This document shows, piece by piece, positions 44,829-55,456 of a stretch of DNA of 64,000 nt; position 1 is the stretch's first letter; every line of letters begins with the position of its first letter. Origin of the DNA: Brachypterus glaber (lineage: Eukaryota > Arthropoda > Insecta > Coleoptera > Kateretidae). A model generated the notes under the pieces. The model worked only from the letters and a program-made list of their open reading frames with translations, did not search any database and was not told the DNA's origin. Location: the NCBI GenBank assembly GCA_958510825.1, contig OY294049.1:26618986-26682985 (forward strand). Reading direction: 5' to 3'. The position numbers were made by a program, and so were the translations under genes.

Positions 44829-45725
44829 CAAATTTCTTAACTCACACCGGTCTGGAAATATTTTTTAGCTCAACTTTCATATAACCCAAGTTTTTTTTTT
44901 TTTTTCATAATTTAATTATTTAGAGCTTTGGCATCTTTTTAAGACCAAATTTAAAAAAATCTATCAATGCGTTTTTGAGAAAAACAATTTTCATTTGTTT
45001 TAACAAAAAAATATGACATATTTAAATTTTTTTTAGATATTCATATTTTACGTCAAAAAGTGAGACATAAAGTTTCTATGAACGTTTGTGTTAAATGGAT
45101 TCTTAGGGGAGCTAGAACACGTTTTAGGGGCATTTTAAGATATTTTTCACTTCTTAACTCAGGAACGGTTTAACTTATTGACTTGAAAATTTTACTGTAG
45201 TAAGCAACCAATAAACATTATCATTATATGACATAAAAAAATTAAATGTTTTACCAGGGGCGGACTTACATTTTTACTTATAAATTAAGAGGTACCCATT
45301 ATCTACGCCCCTGGTCAAAAACTTAATTGTAATAACATGTTAAATGTTTACATTTATTGGTTCTACAGTTTATTAAAAATTTCATTTAAATAAGTTAAAC
45401 CGTTTCTGAGATATGAAGTGATAAATATTCTAAAAACGGCCTTTGTAAGTAGGCTAGCTCACTTAAAAAGCAATTTAGCTCAAACGTCTATAAAAACTGT
45501 TTTCTCACTTTTTGACGTAAAATCTGAATGTCTAAAATAATTTTTAAATATGTCATTTTTTTTTGTTAAAACAAATGAAAATCGTTTTTCTTAAAAACGC
45601 ATGGATAGATTTTTTTTAATGTGGTCTTAAAAAGATGCCAAAGCTCTAAATAAATAAATGATGAAAAGAAACTTGGGTTATATGAGAGTGGAGCTAAAAA
45701 TTGTTTCCAGGACTGTGTGAACTGT
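44829..45725. repeat. Foldback F2, about 0.9 kb
   Basis: Arms of roughly 400 bp: AGCTTTGGCATCTTTTTAAG/CTTAAAAAGATGCCAAAGCT, TTTACGTCAAAAAGTGAGA/TCTCACTTTTTGACGTAAA, GGAACGGTTTAACTTAT/ATAAGTTAAACCGTTTC, with a centre around CCAGGGGCGGACTTACA. Noncoding; a nonautonomous DNA element. Confidence 0.85.
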
Positions 45726-45789
45726 CAATTGGTTTTCTAATAGAAAAAATCATAAAAATAAAATGTATTTAATTAAGTTTAAAATGTAC

Positions 45790-46012
45790 TTTTTTTAATT
45801 CCGCTTGTAGAAAAAAACATTGTTCCCAACGCATGCATAAAGATGCTTTTCCGCACTCGATTGCTTGCCTGAACTCAGCTTTGCGTCGTTCAGTGAAATG
45901 CAATCTAGTGCGCAAAAGAGCCTCTTACCACACTTGTTAGATATGTTTGTCCAACGTCCACCGCAGGCGAAGTTAGACCTTTTTATTATTAGATTCAGCG
46001 ACTCAAAAAACC
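45790..46012. repeat. Repeat shared with the 1.05-kb unit
   Basis: CGCATGCATAAAGATGCTTT with TCCGCACTCGATTGCTTGCC and AAGAGCCTCTTACCACAC is a diverged copy of 55936-56012 and 56985-57061. It directly precedes the LINE at 46026. Confidence 0.65.
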
Positions 46013-46025
46013 ACAAATGTTATAC

Positions 46026-47445
46026 GCGGAACCAGCGATGCAATATTCTCCATACGACAACTACAAGAAAAATCACTAGAACAGTTTCAAGAATTATACA
46101 TATGCTTTGTTGATCTGGAGAAAGCGTTTGATCGGGTGCCTCGTAACGCTCTTTGGGTTGTTCTTAAGAAACTAGGGTGCACGGAAAAATTTATTCGTAT
46201 TTAAAGTTGCTTCATGAGGACATGAGATGTAGGGTTCAAATTGATGGCGAATTGTCTGAGGAATTTTATGTTACAGTTGGAGTAAAACAGGGATGTGTAC
46301 TAGCACCAACATTATTTGCTCTATATTTTTATATCGTTGTAAGATTATCCATGCAGGATATGTTTGATGCTCTACACTTAAAATACCGATTTCAAGGAGG
46401 AATATTCAACTTACCCAGACTAAGAGCATTTTCCAAAATTCAGTTGGCACGAATAATCGAAATCCTATTTGCTGATGATGTCTGCTTGGTTGCGACTTCT
46501 ACAGAAGCTATTCAAGAAAGCATTTCACGACTAAACAGCCTGTGCATAAAGTTTGGGTTAAAAATAAACTGCAGAAAAACTGAAGTTATGCAACAAGCGA
46601 CAAGGAATGGCCCAAGAGTACGGCAACCCATGAATATACATATAGAAGGCGTAACATTAAATGAAGTAGAAAGGTTTAGATATCTAGGAAGTTCAATAAC
46701 ATCTGATACAAAACTGGACATAGAAATTAGCTCTCGTATTTCTCATGCTGCATCAGCATTTGGTAGGCTAAGTCAGAAGCTCTTTAAATCACATGATGTC
46801 TCTATAGAAACCAAGATAAAAGTGTATCAGGCTGTGGTTTTGCCAACACTCTTGTATGGCTCAGAGTCTTGGTGTTTATATAGAAGGCAAATACATAAGC
46901 TAGACCAGTTTCATCTAAAGTGCCTGCGATCAATATTGTTTATCAAGTGGAGTGACTATGTACGTAACACCGACGTACTAAGAAGGGCTGGAATATTCGG
47001 CATTGAATCTCTCTTAATGAAATCGCAGCTTCGGTGGATAGGCCATGTTTATAGGATGGAAGATACGCGTCTCCCCAAACAGCTGCTTTACTCTGAACTA
47101 CTTCATGGGGACCGTATAAGTGGGGGACAGATTTTGCGGTACAAAGACTGCATAAAGCGTCATATGAAGAGATGCAATATATGTCCCAACACGTGGGAAG
47201 ACCAGGCTGCCGTTCGAACCCAATGGCGGCAAACAATATATAGGGAAATCTCCAATTTTGAAAGTAGGCGTCTTGAACAATTAGATTATGATAGAGATAT
47301 GGTAAAACAAAGGGCAAGGAATGTAGTCATTTATGTCTTTAACGAAAATGGAGAAATTGTATGCCCAACGTGCAATAGAGCCTTTCAAACAAAACTAGGC
47401 TATAGTAGCCATGAAAGAGCTCATAACAGAGCTTTAAACAGATAG
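46026..47445 (+). pseudogene. 5'-truncated LINE reverse transcriptase with C-terminal C2H2 finger
   Basis: It starts abruptly inside the RT (RGTSDAIFSIRQLQ) and carries motif A CFVDLEKAFDRVP, then a one-base frameshift at about 46195-46204. From there one frame is open to TAG 47445: GVKQGCVLAPTLFALYF (motif B), ILFADDVCLVA (catalytic ADD), RYLGSSI, LYGSESWCLY, and a C-terminal CPTCNRAFQTKLGYSSHERA ending in a second histidine, a C2H2-type finger likely binding nucleic acid. This combination is seen in RTE/L2-like insect and cnidarian LINEs; the clade is not certain. The endonuclease is missing. The single frameshift and otherwise clean 1.2-kb frame suggest moderate age. Confidence 0.82.
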
Positions 47446-47616
47446 TCACTTTAGTTAGTTTAGATTTTTTAGATTTATTATTATTTTATTTATTTAATTT
47501 TTGTTTTTGTTTGTTTATATTTTTTTTGTATATTTTAATTGTTATTTTATAAGCTATAGCTTATTTAATTACTTGTTAGTTACATTGATCGCTGTTGCCG
47601 TATCGGCAAGGATTAC
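47446..47616 (+). other. 3' tail of the LINE and flank
   Basis: T-rich sequence with TTTATTATTATTTTATTTATTTAATTTTT after the stop. No clear target duplication found by eye. Confidence 0.35.
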
Positions 47617-48735
47617 ATATACATTTGAAATAGCGTCGGAAATTTTAACAGATGATTCTACATCATAAAATATGACAAAAAGTTCCTATATACATATGTC
47701 TAAAAACGCGTCATAAGGGAGCTACGCCCCTTTGAAATTGGCTAAAAAAAATCGGTTTTTATTTAATAACTCAGGAACCCTTTGAGATAGTTCAACGAGG
47801 TTTTGCACGTCAACTAATTCTATCCAGGCACGTTTGTGTGTGTTATTTTCATGTACTTATTTCAACCAGGGGTGTGATTATCAGTTTTTTGTCTCAACCT
47901 TTTTTCTGTGTAACTTTTTTGCAATTTTATTTTTGAAATATGATTCCTCAGGTCAAAATACATAAAAAGGTACTCATGTTGTAATACTGTAGGATTAACC
48001 GTTTTCGAGAAAAGGTCATTTGAAGGTGAAATTTCACGGTTCGAGGACGAAAAATTAAATACTAAAATGTTGAAAACGAAAATTTTAATGATGCAGGGCG
48101 AATGTACATTAAAAACTAAGAAAAAAACTCATATATAGGTACTTCCAAAAATCAATCCTAATGGAGCTATGGTCTCCTAAATATGCACCATTTTTAAAGG
48201 GCCATGGTAGCTTTAAAAGCGTTTTTTCGACATACATGTATGGAAACTTGTTTTCTTAGTTTTTGATGTAGAATAACATTGTATTATTAAAATTTTGGTT
48301 TTCGACATTTTAATATTTAATTTTTCGTCCTCGAACCGTGAAATTTCACCTTCAAATGAACTTTTCTCGAAAGCGGTTAATCCTACAGTAATACAACAAG
48401 AATACCTTTTTTTTATGTATTTTGACCTGAGTAATTATATTTCAAAAATAAAATTGCAAAAAAGTTACACAGAAAAAAGTTTGGGACAAAAAACTGATAA
48501 GGCCCCCCGGTTTCGCATACCACCGGGTTTAAATAAGTACGTGAAAATGACATACAAAGATGGGCCTTATTATTCACGTGCAAAACCTCGTTAACATATA
48601 TCAAAGGGTTCCTGAGTTATTAAATAAAAACCGATTTTTTTAGCCTAGTTCAAAGGGGCGTAGCTCCCTTATGACGCATTTTTAGACATATGTTTATAGG
48701 AACTTTTTGTCATATTTTATCAAATACACCCTGTA
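47617..48735. mobile_element. CAGGGTGT-type foldback, copy 1
   Basis: Arms of about 500 bp mirror each other: AAAATATGACAAAAAGTTCC/GGAACTTTTTGTCATATTTT, AAGGGAGCTACGCCCCTTT/AAAGGGGCGTAGCTCCCTT, AACTCAGGAACCCTTTGA/TCAAAGGGTTCCTGAGTT and CCGTTTTCGAGAAAAG/CTTTTCTCGAAAGCGG. The right end is ACACCCTGTATA; the left end is diverged. Noncoding; open frames within it are by-products. Confidence 0.85.
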
Positions 48736-49450
48736 TATTATTTTCAAAATTTAAAAACTATTTACTCTCGTCCCTGTCAATGGATTTACAATAATATTAT
48801 CAGATGCAGTGTCAGCGACCCTAAAACTTGAAAACATATTCGCCCCTGGTGTGAGGTTGGAAATTTGATTAGGTATTCTTTTTTAGAGACCGTAAAAACC
48901 TTTAACTACCAATTTAGATAAAAATAATGTAAAACGTTTAAAATTAATTATTAGAAAGCGTAATTTTCTAGACATTTCTGGTCTTTTGTAAGTAAAACAA
49001 AAAACATGATGTTTCTCTACCCAGCCCTGGTAAAAACCCAGTCCGCACAAATTCATGGCAGGTACATGGCAGGTACATAACCACTGTTCTATGTGATGTT
49101 GCAGCCATGTTATTTTTATAGTCCATGTACAGTCCTTGGACTTTAACAATTCCGCCTCAAATTATGTATCAGGTACATAACATGTAACATATCAGCTACA
49201 TACCAGGTACATAACATATTATATAACATTTGCAATATGGATGAGAGGTATCAGCCATGTCGTTTTTATACTCCTTGATATGTAGCAGAAACATACCAAA
49301 TACATCATAAGTTATCCCTTGCCATATGGATGAGAGGTCTTTAATACATTAAAATTATATGGGTGATATGTAACATGGATGTTATAATGTCCGTTTAAAT
49401 TCCCCCGGCAAATATAAACTTCCAATTTCGAATAGGTAAATGATACACAA
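48736..49450. repeat. GGTACATAACATG-rich degenerate repeat
   Basis: From 49060 to 49380, words such as CAGGTACATAACAT, TACATACCAGGTACATAA and GGATGAGAGGT recur irregularly. Related TATGTAACATG words are found at 52050-52270. It is probably a degraded minisatellite. No gene. Confidence 0.45.
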
Positions 49451-50040
49451 ATATGAAATACATATTTGTGTGCCACTTACCTATTCGAAATCTAAAGTCG
49501 ATATCTACAGGGTCCGGTCGAAGTCTTAATTTCGTTTATTTTGCAAAAATAAAAGTATATCTTAAACTGACACTCGGTTGTCCTGCTAGGTATACACACA
49601 AAAAAATTAAAACTACATATTACATATTCTGAATAAAATATATTTTAAAAAAGGTAACTGTTTGTACATTTTTTTTAAAAACGTAAAATAAATAAACCTA
49701 TTCTGAAAAAAAAATATATTTAAAATTTAAAAAAAAAAACGTAATAATGCATTTTTCGAGGGGTAAATCTCATACGAACTCGCGTACACCAAATTTTGCA
49801 TTACCCAAGATTTGGCAAGATTTCGCGGGAGTTGGCAAGATTTCGCGGGAGTTGGCAAGATTTCGCAGGATTTTGAAATATTTTGGGGGATTTCGCAAGA
49901 TTTCTCGCAAAGTCTAAAAAAAAACTAAATAATTTTACATTTTCAAGTATAATATACTTAGTATATATATATTATACGTTTTTGCGTAAATTACACAAAA
50001 AAAATTCATTTAAAATCTCTAAGAATAAAATAAATACAGC
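49451..50040. repeat. AT-rich interval with a 21-bp minisatellite
   Basis: Three to four units of GGCAAGATTTCGCGGGAGTT at 49813-49880. GATTTCGC words recur at 50760-50815, on the other side of the hairpin at 50469. Otherwise A/T-rich and noncoding. Confidence 0.6.
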
Positions 50041-50041
50041 G

Positions 50042-50297
50042 CCACACAAAAAAAATGGATCTTCGAAGGACTCGACTAGTCAATTCCTATATATTTTGAG
50101 CCGCTGAATGCGAATGTGAGGTCGAAATTTAAAAGTTTTTAAAAAGACCTCAAAAAACCTAGCGAAAGAGTACAAAAAGGATGTTTTTTTGAGTTTATTT
50201 TGAAAATGGGACCCAATTTTTAAACTCCGACTCGGATTAAGCGGCAGACAGACTAGACGAGTCTTTCGGAGATCCAACTTTAGTTTGTGTAACTGTG
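50042..50297. repeat. Foldback F3, copy 2
   Basis: CACACAAAAAAAATGGATCT, AAGGACTCGACTAGTC and TATTTTGAGCCGCTGAAT match copy 1 (25855-25920). The right arm AAAATGGGACCC to AGTTTGTGTAACTGTG mirrors it with a deletion. Confidence 0.7.
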
Positions 50298-50468
50298 ATA
50301 TTAATAAAACATTTTTTACAACTTTTTTCACCAATATTACCGCGTCCTACTGAAATATGACATAAGTAGTACTTCTGGTGTACCACACCTATAATATGGA
50401 TGCTATTGTTTCGGCAGTTTAAGAGTTACAATATTATGTTAACCTATGCTACTGAGAGTAGCCGGTGA

Positions 50469-50685
50469 GGGAACGTTCAAGTATTATGTAACGCAACTTC
50501 ATACCCCGGCTCTCGCGTTATTATAGATTATAGAGATTTCATATTTTGCCTACCCCCCTAATAGGGGGTGTGTTAGGGGGGACACCAAAATATGAAATCT
50601 CTACAGCCTTAAATAATGCGAAAACCGGGGTATGAAGTGTATGAATTTTGGTACAATTTGCGTTACATAATATTTGAACGTTCCC
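50469..50685. repeat. 217-nt hairpin with G/C centre
   Basis: GGGAACGTTCAAGTATTATG-TAACGCAA mirrors TTGCGTTA-CATAATATTTGAACGTTCCC. CTTCATACCCCGG/CCGGGGTATGAAG and GAGATTTCATATTTTG/CAAAATATGAAATCTC are nested inside. The centre has CCCCCCTAATAGGGGG. No coding. Confidence 0.85.
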
Positions 50686-50888
50686 TGATGGTACCGTGTA
50701 AAAAATACCGAGAGTCGCCGGTGACTCTCATGATAGCCAACGTGTTAAATTATTTAAGATTTCGGGAATTTCGCAAGATTTCGCGAGGGTGGTACACAAG
50801 ATTTCGCAGGAGATTTAGCTCGCAAAATACATTTAGAACAAGTTTTAGTTTTCTTCAGCCTTTTACATTAAGGATCCCAACTCCTTGA

Positions 50889-51665
50889 GGATAAATAAAT
50901 AAAAAAAGTATATCTCTTTTTCATCAAAGTTGTCACATAGAACCTGATAATTCTCAGCAAACAGCTTACCCATAAATATAGATTAACATACCACAATGAC
51001 TTCAAATGTTCTCCATTTATTTTATCTATCCGTTTTTATAGGTAATAGGTACCTTTTTTTTGCAATTAATTGGGAAACATTTTTTGTGTTGGGATACATC
51101 ATCCATCCTATGGGATGGAATCTCACTGACGTCATCATTTCCAATAAATGACACAACTGCATATTCCAATTTACTAAAAAAGTATAATCCATTATAATTT
51201 GAAATCTTATTTTGAGGTTAATTTTAAAAAAAGTATTACGATTATGTAGATTATAAAACTTGTATAAACTAATAATTAGTTTTATTACTAACCTATCATA
51301 AAACACTTTGCAAAAAATAGCTTTTGCAACACAAAAATTAACAACAACAACAAACACTATTCCGTTAATTATGACGCCATACTCTACTACTAGATTGCTT
51401 GGCGGGAACTTCAAAATTCTAATTTCTATTTCCAAGAAATCACAATGTGATGTCATCTCTGATTTCTGTATTTTACAAGATATTACATAATTATAATTAT
51501 AGTTATACCATGAATGCGGATAGGCGTATTCAACGATTATGGGAATTTGTAGATTTCCAAAATAAGTTTAAAAAAGTAAATTTGATTTAACCAATAATAA
51601 TAATAATAACTTATTTGTGAGTTTTATGCGAGTCGAACCAAACTGAAGTTTTAAACAAGCAATAT
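50889..51665. other. No recognisable gene
   Basis: A 144-codon minus-strand frame (51022-51456) is lysine/phenylalanine/isoleucine-rich, with no motif, and I cannot support it. TGACGTCATCATTT at 51127 is a CRE-like word without an associated transcript. Confidence 0.4.
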
Positions 51666-51669
51666 TAAA

Positions 51670-52012
51670 AAAAATCATAAAAAATGAAAAAAAATTGTTT
51701 TTTTGAAAAACGAAAAATTATTGAAAAAAATATAAATTAAATTTTTTAAAAAAAGTTTTCAAAAAAACTAAAATTTTTTTCAAAATTTTTAATATTTTTT
51801 GTTTTTGTAGAATTGATTTTTATAATAAAAGTAATTTTTCCTTAAAAAATTACGTTAATCGGAATATTTTTTCAGCTTTTTTCGATTTTTTTTTTAAACT
51901 TTATCCCTCCATAAATTTTTTGTTTTTGGTGGGATTACTTTCAAAAATAATAGGGATCTTCACCTCGGATTTTTCCTGAAAATTTCAAGTCGACCGGATT
52001 ATTATTATTAAC
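51670..52012 (-). repeat. Interspersed repeat R1, copy f (inverted, 5' part)
   Basis: On the minus strand this reads the R1 order: CCGGTCGACTTGAAATTTTC, GATCCCTATTATTTTTGAAA, GTAATCCCACC, AAAAAGCTGAAAAAATATT and AAATTACTTTTATTATAA. The conserved R1 tail is not present. Confidence 0.65.
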
Positions 52013-52099
52013 CTGTACATACGGTCACCATATTATGGTTAATTCATAACATTTTATGTATCTGGTATGTTCTCATACCATATATATGATATATAACAT

Positions 52100-52260
52100 G
52101 CAATATTGCATGTTATGTATCATACATATGTATGTTACATCTTATGTAATATGGCACATGTAACTTAAAAAATCTTTCTGTTATAGGGCATGTTATGTAG
52201 CATACATATGTATGTTACGTCTCATGTAATATGGCACTTGTTACCTAAACAATCTTTCTT
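52100..52260. repeat. Tandem duplication of a 75-bp unit
   Basis: GCATGTTATGTATCATACAT with ATGTATGTTACATCTTATGT and ATATGGCACATGTAAC is repeated once from about 52189 with a few substitutions; each unit ends AATCTTTCT. Confidence 0.75.
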
Positions 52261-53120
52261 TGTGATGTTGCATCCATGTATGTGCGGACTGGGAATATAC
52301 AATAAAAGGGACAACAACCTTACAAAGCCGGCAAGACGTTAAAAAAACTTTGTAGAATTGGATAAAAGCTAGTGGATATATATTAAAAGATGTAGTTGGT
52401 GTTAAAAAAAAACTAATTTATCAGTGTCTGTTTATTTAGATTTCAATTGATAACATCTTGACAAATAAATTGTAGTCCCTATAACAAATTGTGTTTCGTT
52501 TTAGTGAATAGAGCCAACTAGACCCTATTGAAAATAGTTTCACAAAAAAAGTCTAGAAAGTTTAGCGTAAAAACGAAAAGCTTTCGGGTGAAGCCACAGT
52601 TTCGAGTTTCAAGCGACCCCTAAAACAAGGAAGTATTAAAAAATAAAGGTTTCCAGATTATGATGTTTTTTAGGTCTATACTTCTGAAAACAAGATTTTT
52701 CCATGTTCGTCCTTTCGTTTGACCGTCCGTCAAAACCAAACATTAAACTTAAATTTTTGGGAGATTGCCCCTCACCACAGTATAGAAACAGTATTCCGAT
52801 TCCCGTCGGTTTTCTTTGATCTTTGTCAGACAAGGGGGTTTGAGGTTAGGTTAGCAGGAGGAGCCAGGCCCATGTACTCAGCATATAATATGATATCTGC
52901 CCTCAAAATCAAGAAAATCGTATAGGCATTTTTGAAACGTAATATATTACTTTTTTCGTAGTATAAAAGTCGAAGTATGGTGCGAAGATGCTAAAAAGTA
53001 TGTTAATCGAACTTCGTAAAATTGTCAAACAAGACCTTTTCTCTTACAGCGGCAGATGCGCAGGTTGGCCAAGGTCAGATGCGAGGACTGACTCCTTCAA
53101 TAGGAGTCGGTATACTGTAT
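52261..53120. other. No recognisable gene
   Basis: It includes a CGTCCTTTCGTTTGACCGTC block at 52710 and GAGGTTAGGTTAGCAGGAGG at 52842. Short open frames of 65-68 codons are not convincing. Confidence 0.4.
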
Positions 53121-53773
53121 ATACTGTGCCCTCACAGAAACTTGTTAGTAATTATCACTAGAAGTAATATAAGTGATAAATTGCCAAATGATTAATTACT
53201 GCCAATTATTTATCATTTAAGTAATTTATTACTAGGTAATATAAGTTTATTCTTGCCAGAAATTAATTATTGGTTTAAATTTTCACTACTAGAGATGTAT
53301 TATTGGCAGAAATTTATTACTTGTCAGTTTATCACTATGGTCTGTTTTTTCAAGCAAGATAGTAAATTAAAAATCGCACAGTAAAAATTTTTAGAACAGG
53401 TTTGAATAGTATATGCGTTTGTAAGACCACCCTTGTGGGGATTTTCGCCTGAATTAAACCAGGACTTTGGGGACCTTTGTACATGTGGGGACTTACACAC
53501 GTCCCCACAAGTATTTTTAGCCACATCTTCCTTATTTTTAAACTATTTTGAAAATTTCTCAGATAGAAAGTTTTCCATTTTGTATATCTCTAAGTAATAT
53601 TAATTTTGTCAACCACAAATAAGTATAATAGGAAAACAAGTAGTTTTTTAAATGACCCCACAATACCTACTATTAAATATTTGGCGTGTTAAAATTTTAG
53701 GTTTTACTATACTAAATAAAGTATAATTGTTGGAATTTGAGATTTATATTTTTAAGCGCCCTCTTTAAAGGAG

Positions 53774-53900
53774 TGACGTCATGCGTGCGCTACAAGCTAA
53801 AATTCGTACTGCGTTTTCTCTCAGTCAAATTTTAAACATATCTCAACGCACGTGTGTTTGGGGTTAAATTACTGATGGCCGATATACAACTTTAAGGTAA
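53774..53900 (+). promoter_or_regulatory. Promoter-like block: CRE, initiator, splice donor
   Basis: A perfect CRE, TGACGTCA, lies at 53774-53781. It is followed about 47 bases later by an arthropod initiator TCAGTC (53821-53826) and then by AAGGTAATT, a donor-like site with GT at 53897. The block is GC-richer than its surroundings. No TATA box at the right distance. Whether it drives a transcript is unknown; it may be the promoter of the composite element. Confidence 0.35.
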
Positions 53901-53956
53901 TTGAATTTTAATTGTTTTAATTGAAAATATAGTAAAAGAATGTTTTATTCTTTTTC

Positions 53957-54028
53957 AGGCCAGTTTTATTCAGTTTTATTCAGTTTTATTCAGTTTTATT
54001 CAGTTTTATTCAGTTTTATTCAGTTTTA
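53957..54028 (+). repeat. CAGTTTTATT 10-bp minisatellite
   Basis: Seven consecutive CAGTTTTATT units, nearly perfect. Confidence 0.95.
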
Positions 54029-54240
54029 TTAGTTTTATACTTTTTAGTATTCTTAGTATCAGCATTTTTCATGTACTACTTTTTAAAATTTCACCGCAAC
54101 CACATGTATTTCAAAATGGCGTCGTAAAAAAGGAAATACTTTTCTTTAATTTTTACAAACAAATATCATTCATCCAACGTTTATTAATGGAAATAACTAT
54201 TTTTAATACATCCTTTGATGAGTATTAAATATATTTTCAG

Positions 54241-54508
54241 GAAATATACATCAAATTTAGCGAGAAATCATCTATATTATCGAGACAAGGAAATCATAAT
54301 CTTTTTGGAAATCCGTATATATTTTAATCATCCTTTGTCATCAAAAGCAGATGAATACGTAATATTGCATGTTTTGAAGCTGGAAACCAGAATTGGAGAA
54401 TATTTATGGAATTTTGTCATATTTAAGCGTACACTGGTTGACAAATTTTGCTCCGTCAGTTCATGTTTTATCATCGGAAAATGTCAGAATTGGATCCAAG
54501 GATTATAA
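54241..54508 (+). other. Exon-like open segment
   Basis: TATTAAATATATTTTCAG (ending 54240) is acceptor-like. The following frame is open to TAA at 54508 and encodes about 88 residues with SSKADEYVILHVLKLETRIG. I do not recognise it, and there is no ATG in frame after the acceptor until late. It lies 340 bases after the donor-like site at 53897, so an exon of a noncoding or unknown transcript is possible. Confidence 0.2.
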
Positions 54509-55456
54509 TTCAGGTCGTAAACATTTTATTATTAATTTAAGTATTTGTGTTTTATGAAGATTTGCCATTTTTCATAAAATACCCATATTTTGTCACATTT
54601 TAAATTTTGCATAATCATTACATTTTTAAAGAAACATTTAACTGTCAATTTTTGTAATTTTTACGAAAATATTCAATTTATTTAATATAAACTCATATGT
54701 CAATCTATTTTAATTTGTTTTAATATAACCCAAACTTTCATATGATATAAACATTTTTCCTAAACTTTACTTATTTTGATAAATATAGTTTTAAGTCCAA
54801 AATTAATTATATATAAAAAATCCCACATATGACAACCCCAAAAGTAAGAATCTCTCTGCTGAGCTAGTTGTGCAAGTGTAACCAACTTTCCAACAGTTCT
54901 GTGAATATTATTTTACCATCAGAATAATATTTACATAACTTGGCTTTAATTATCAAAATATCACCCTGTGGTATACGTTTGGCACTCTAAGCCGTTGTTG
55001 CGTTATACAATTAGTTGTAGTTTAAGCATGTGGCTCCCTCTGTAAAAAAATAAATAAATTTTATAATTAAATTATTTTGTGTATGTGTAACATTGTGGCG
55101 ACGAAAAATGCAATTAAATTTCATACAATATCTTATTTAAAATTTAGAAATTTGGCATTGTGTGTATAAACTTCTGTGGGGACGAAGTTTAAAATTTGTT
55201 ATATTTTGATTTATCTTGTGTAAATATTTTTGCTGAAACAATCAATATTATTGATATGAAATAAAACAAAATAAAAATTTAATATATATTTTTTTAAATT
55301 CTATATTAAGGTAAAATAAAATAAGCTTTTTAAAAAACCTGAAACGGGTAGATGCGAAAACTTGCATTTAGACAAAAATAAAGTATGCGAAAATTTTCTT
55401 CTATATGAGGTGGCAGTTTTAATTTAATTATTAAGATTTTTAAAAAATGTGATACT

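Noticed and set aside
51022..51456. 144-codon minus-strand frame
   Set aside because: Composition matches A/T-rich random sequence, with no motif, splice signals or similarity that I can recognise.
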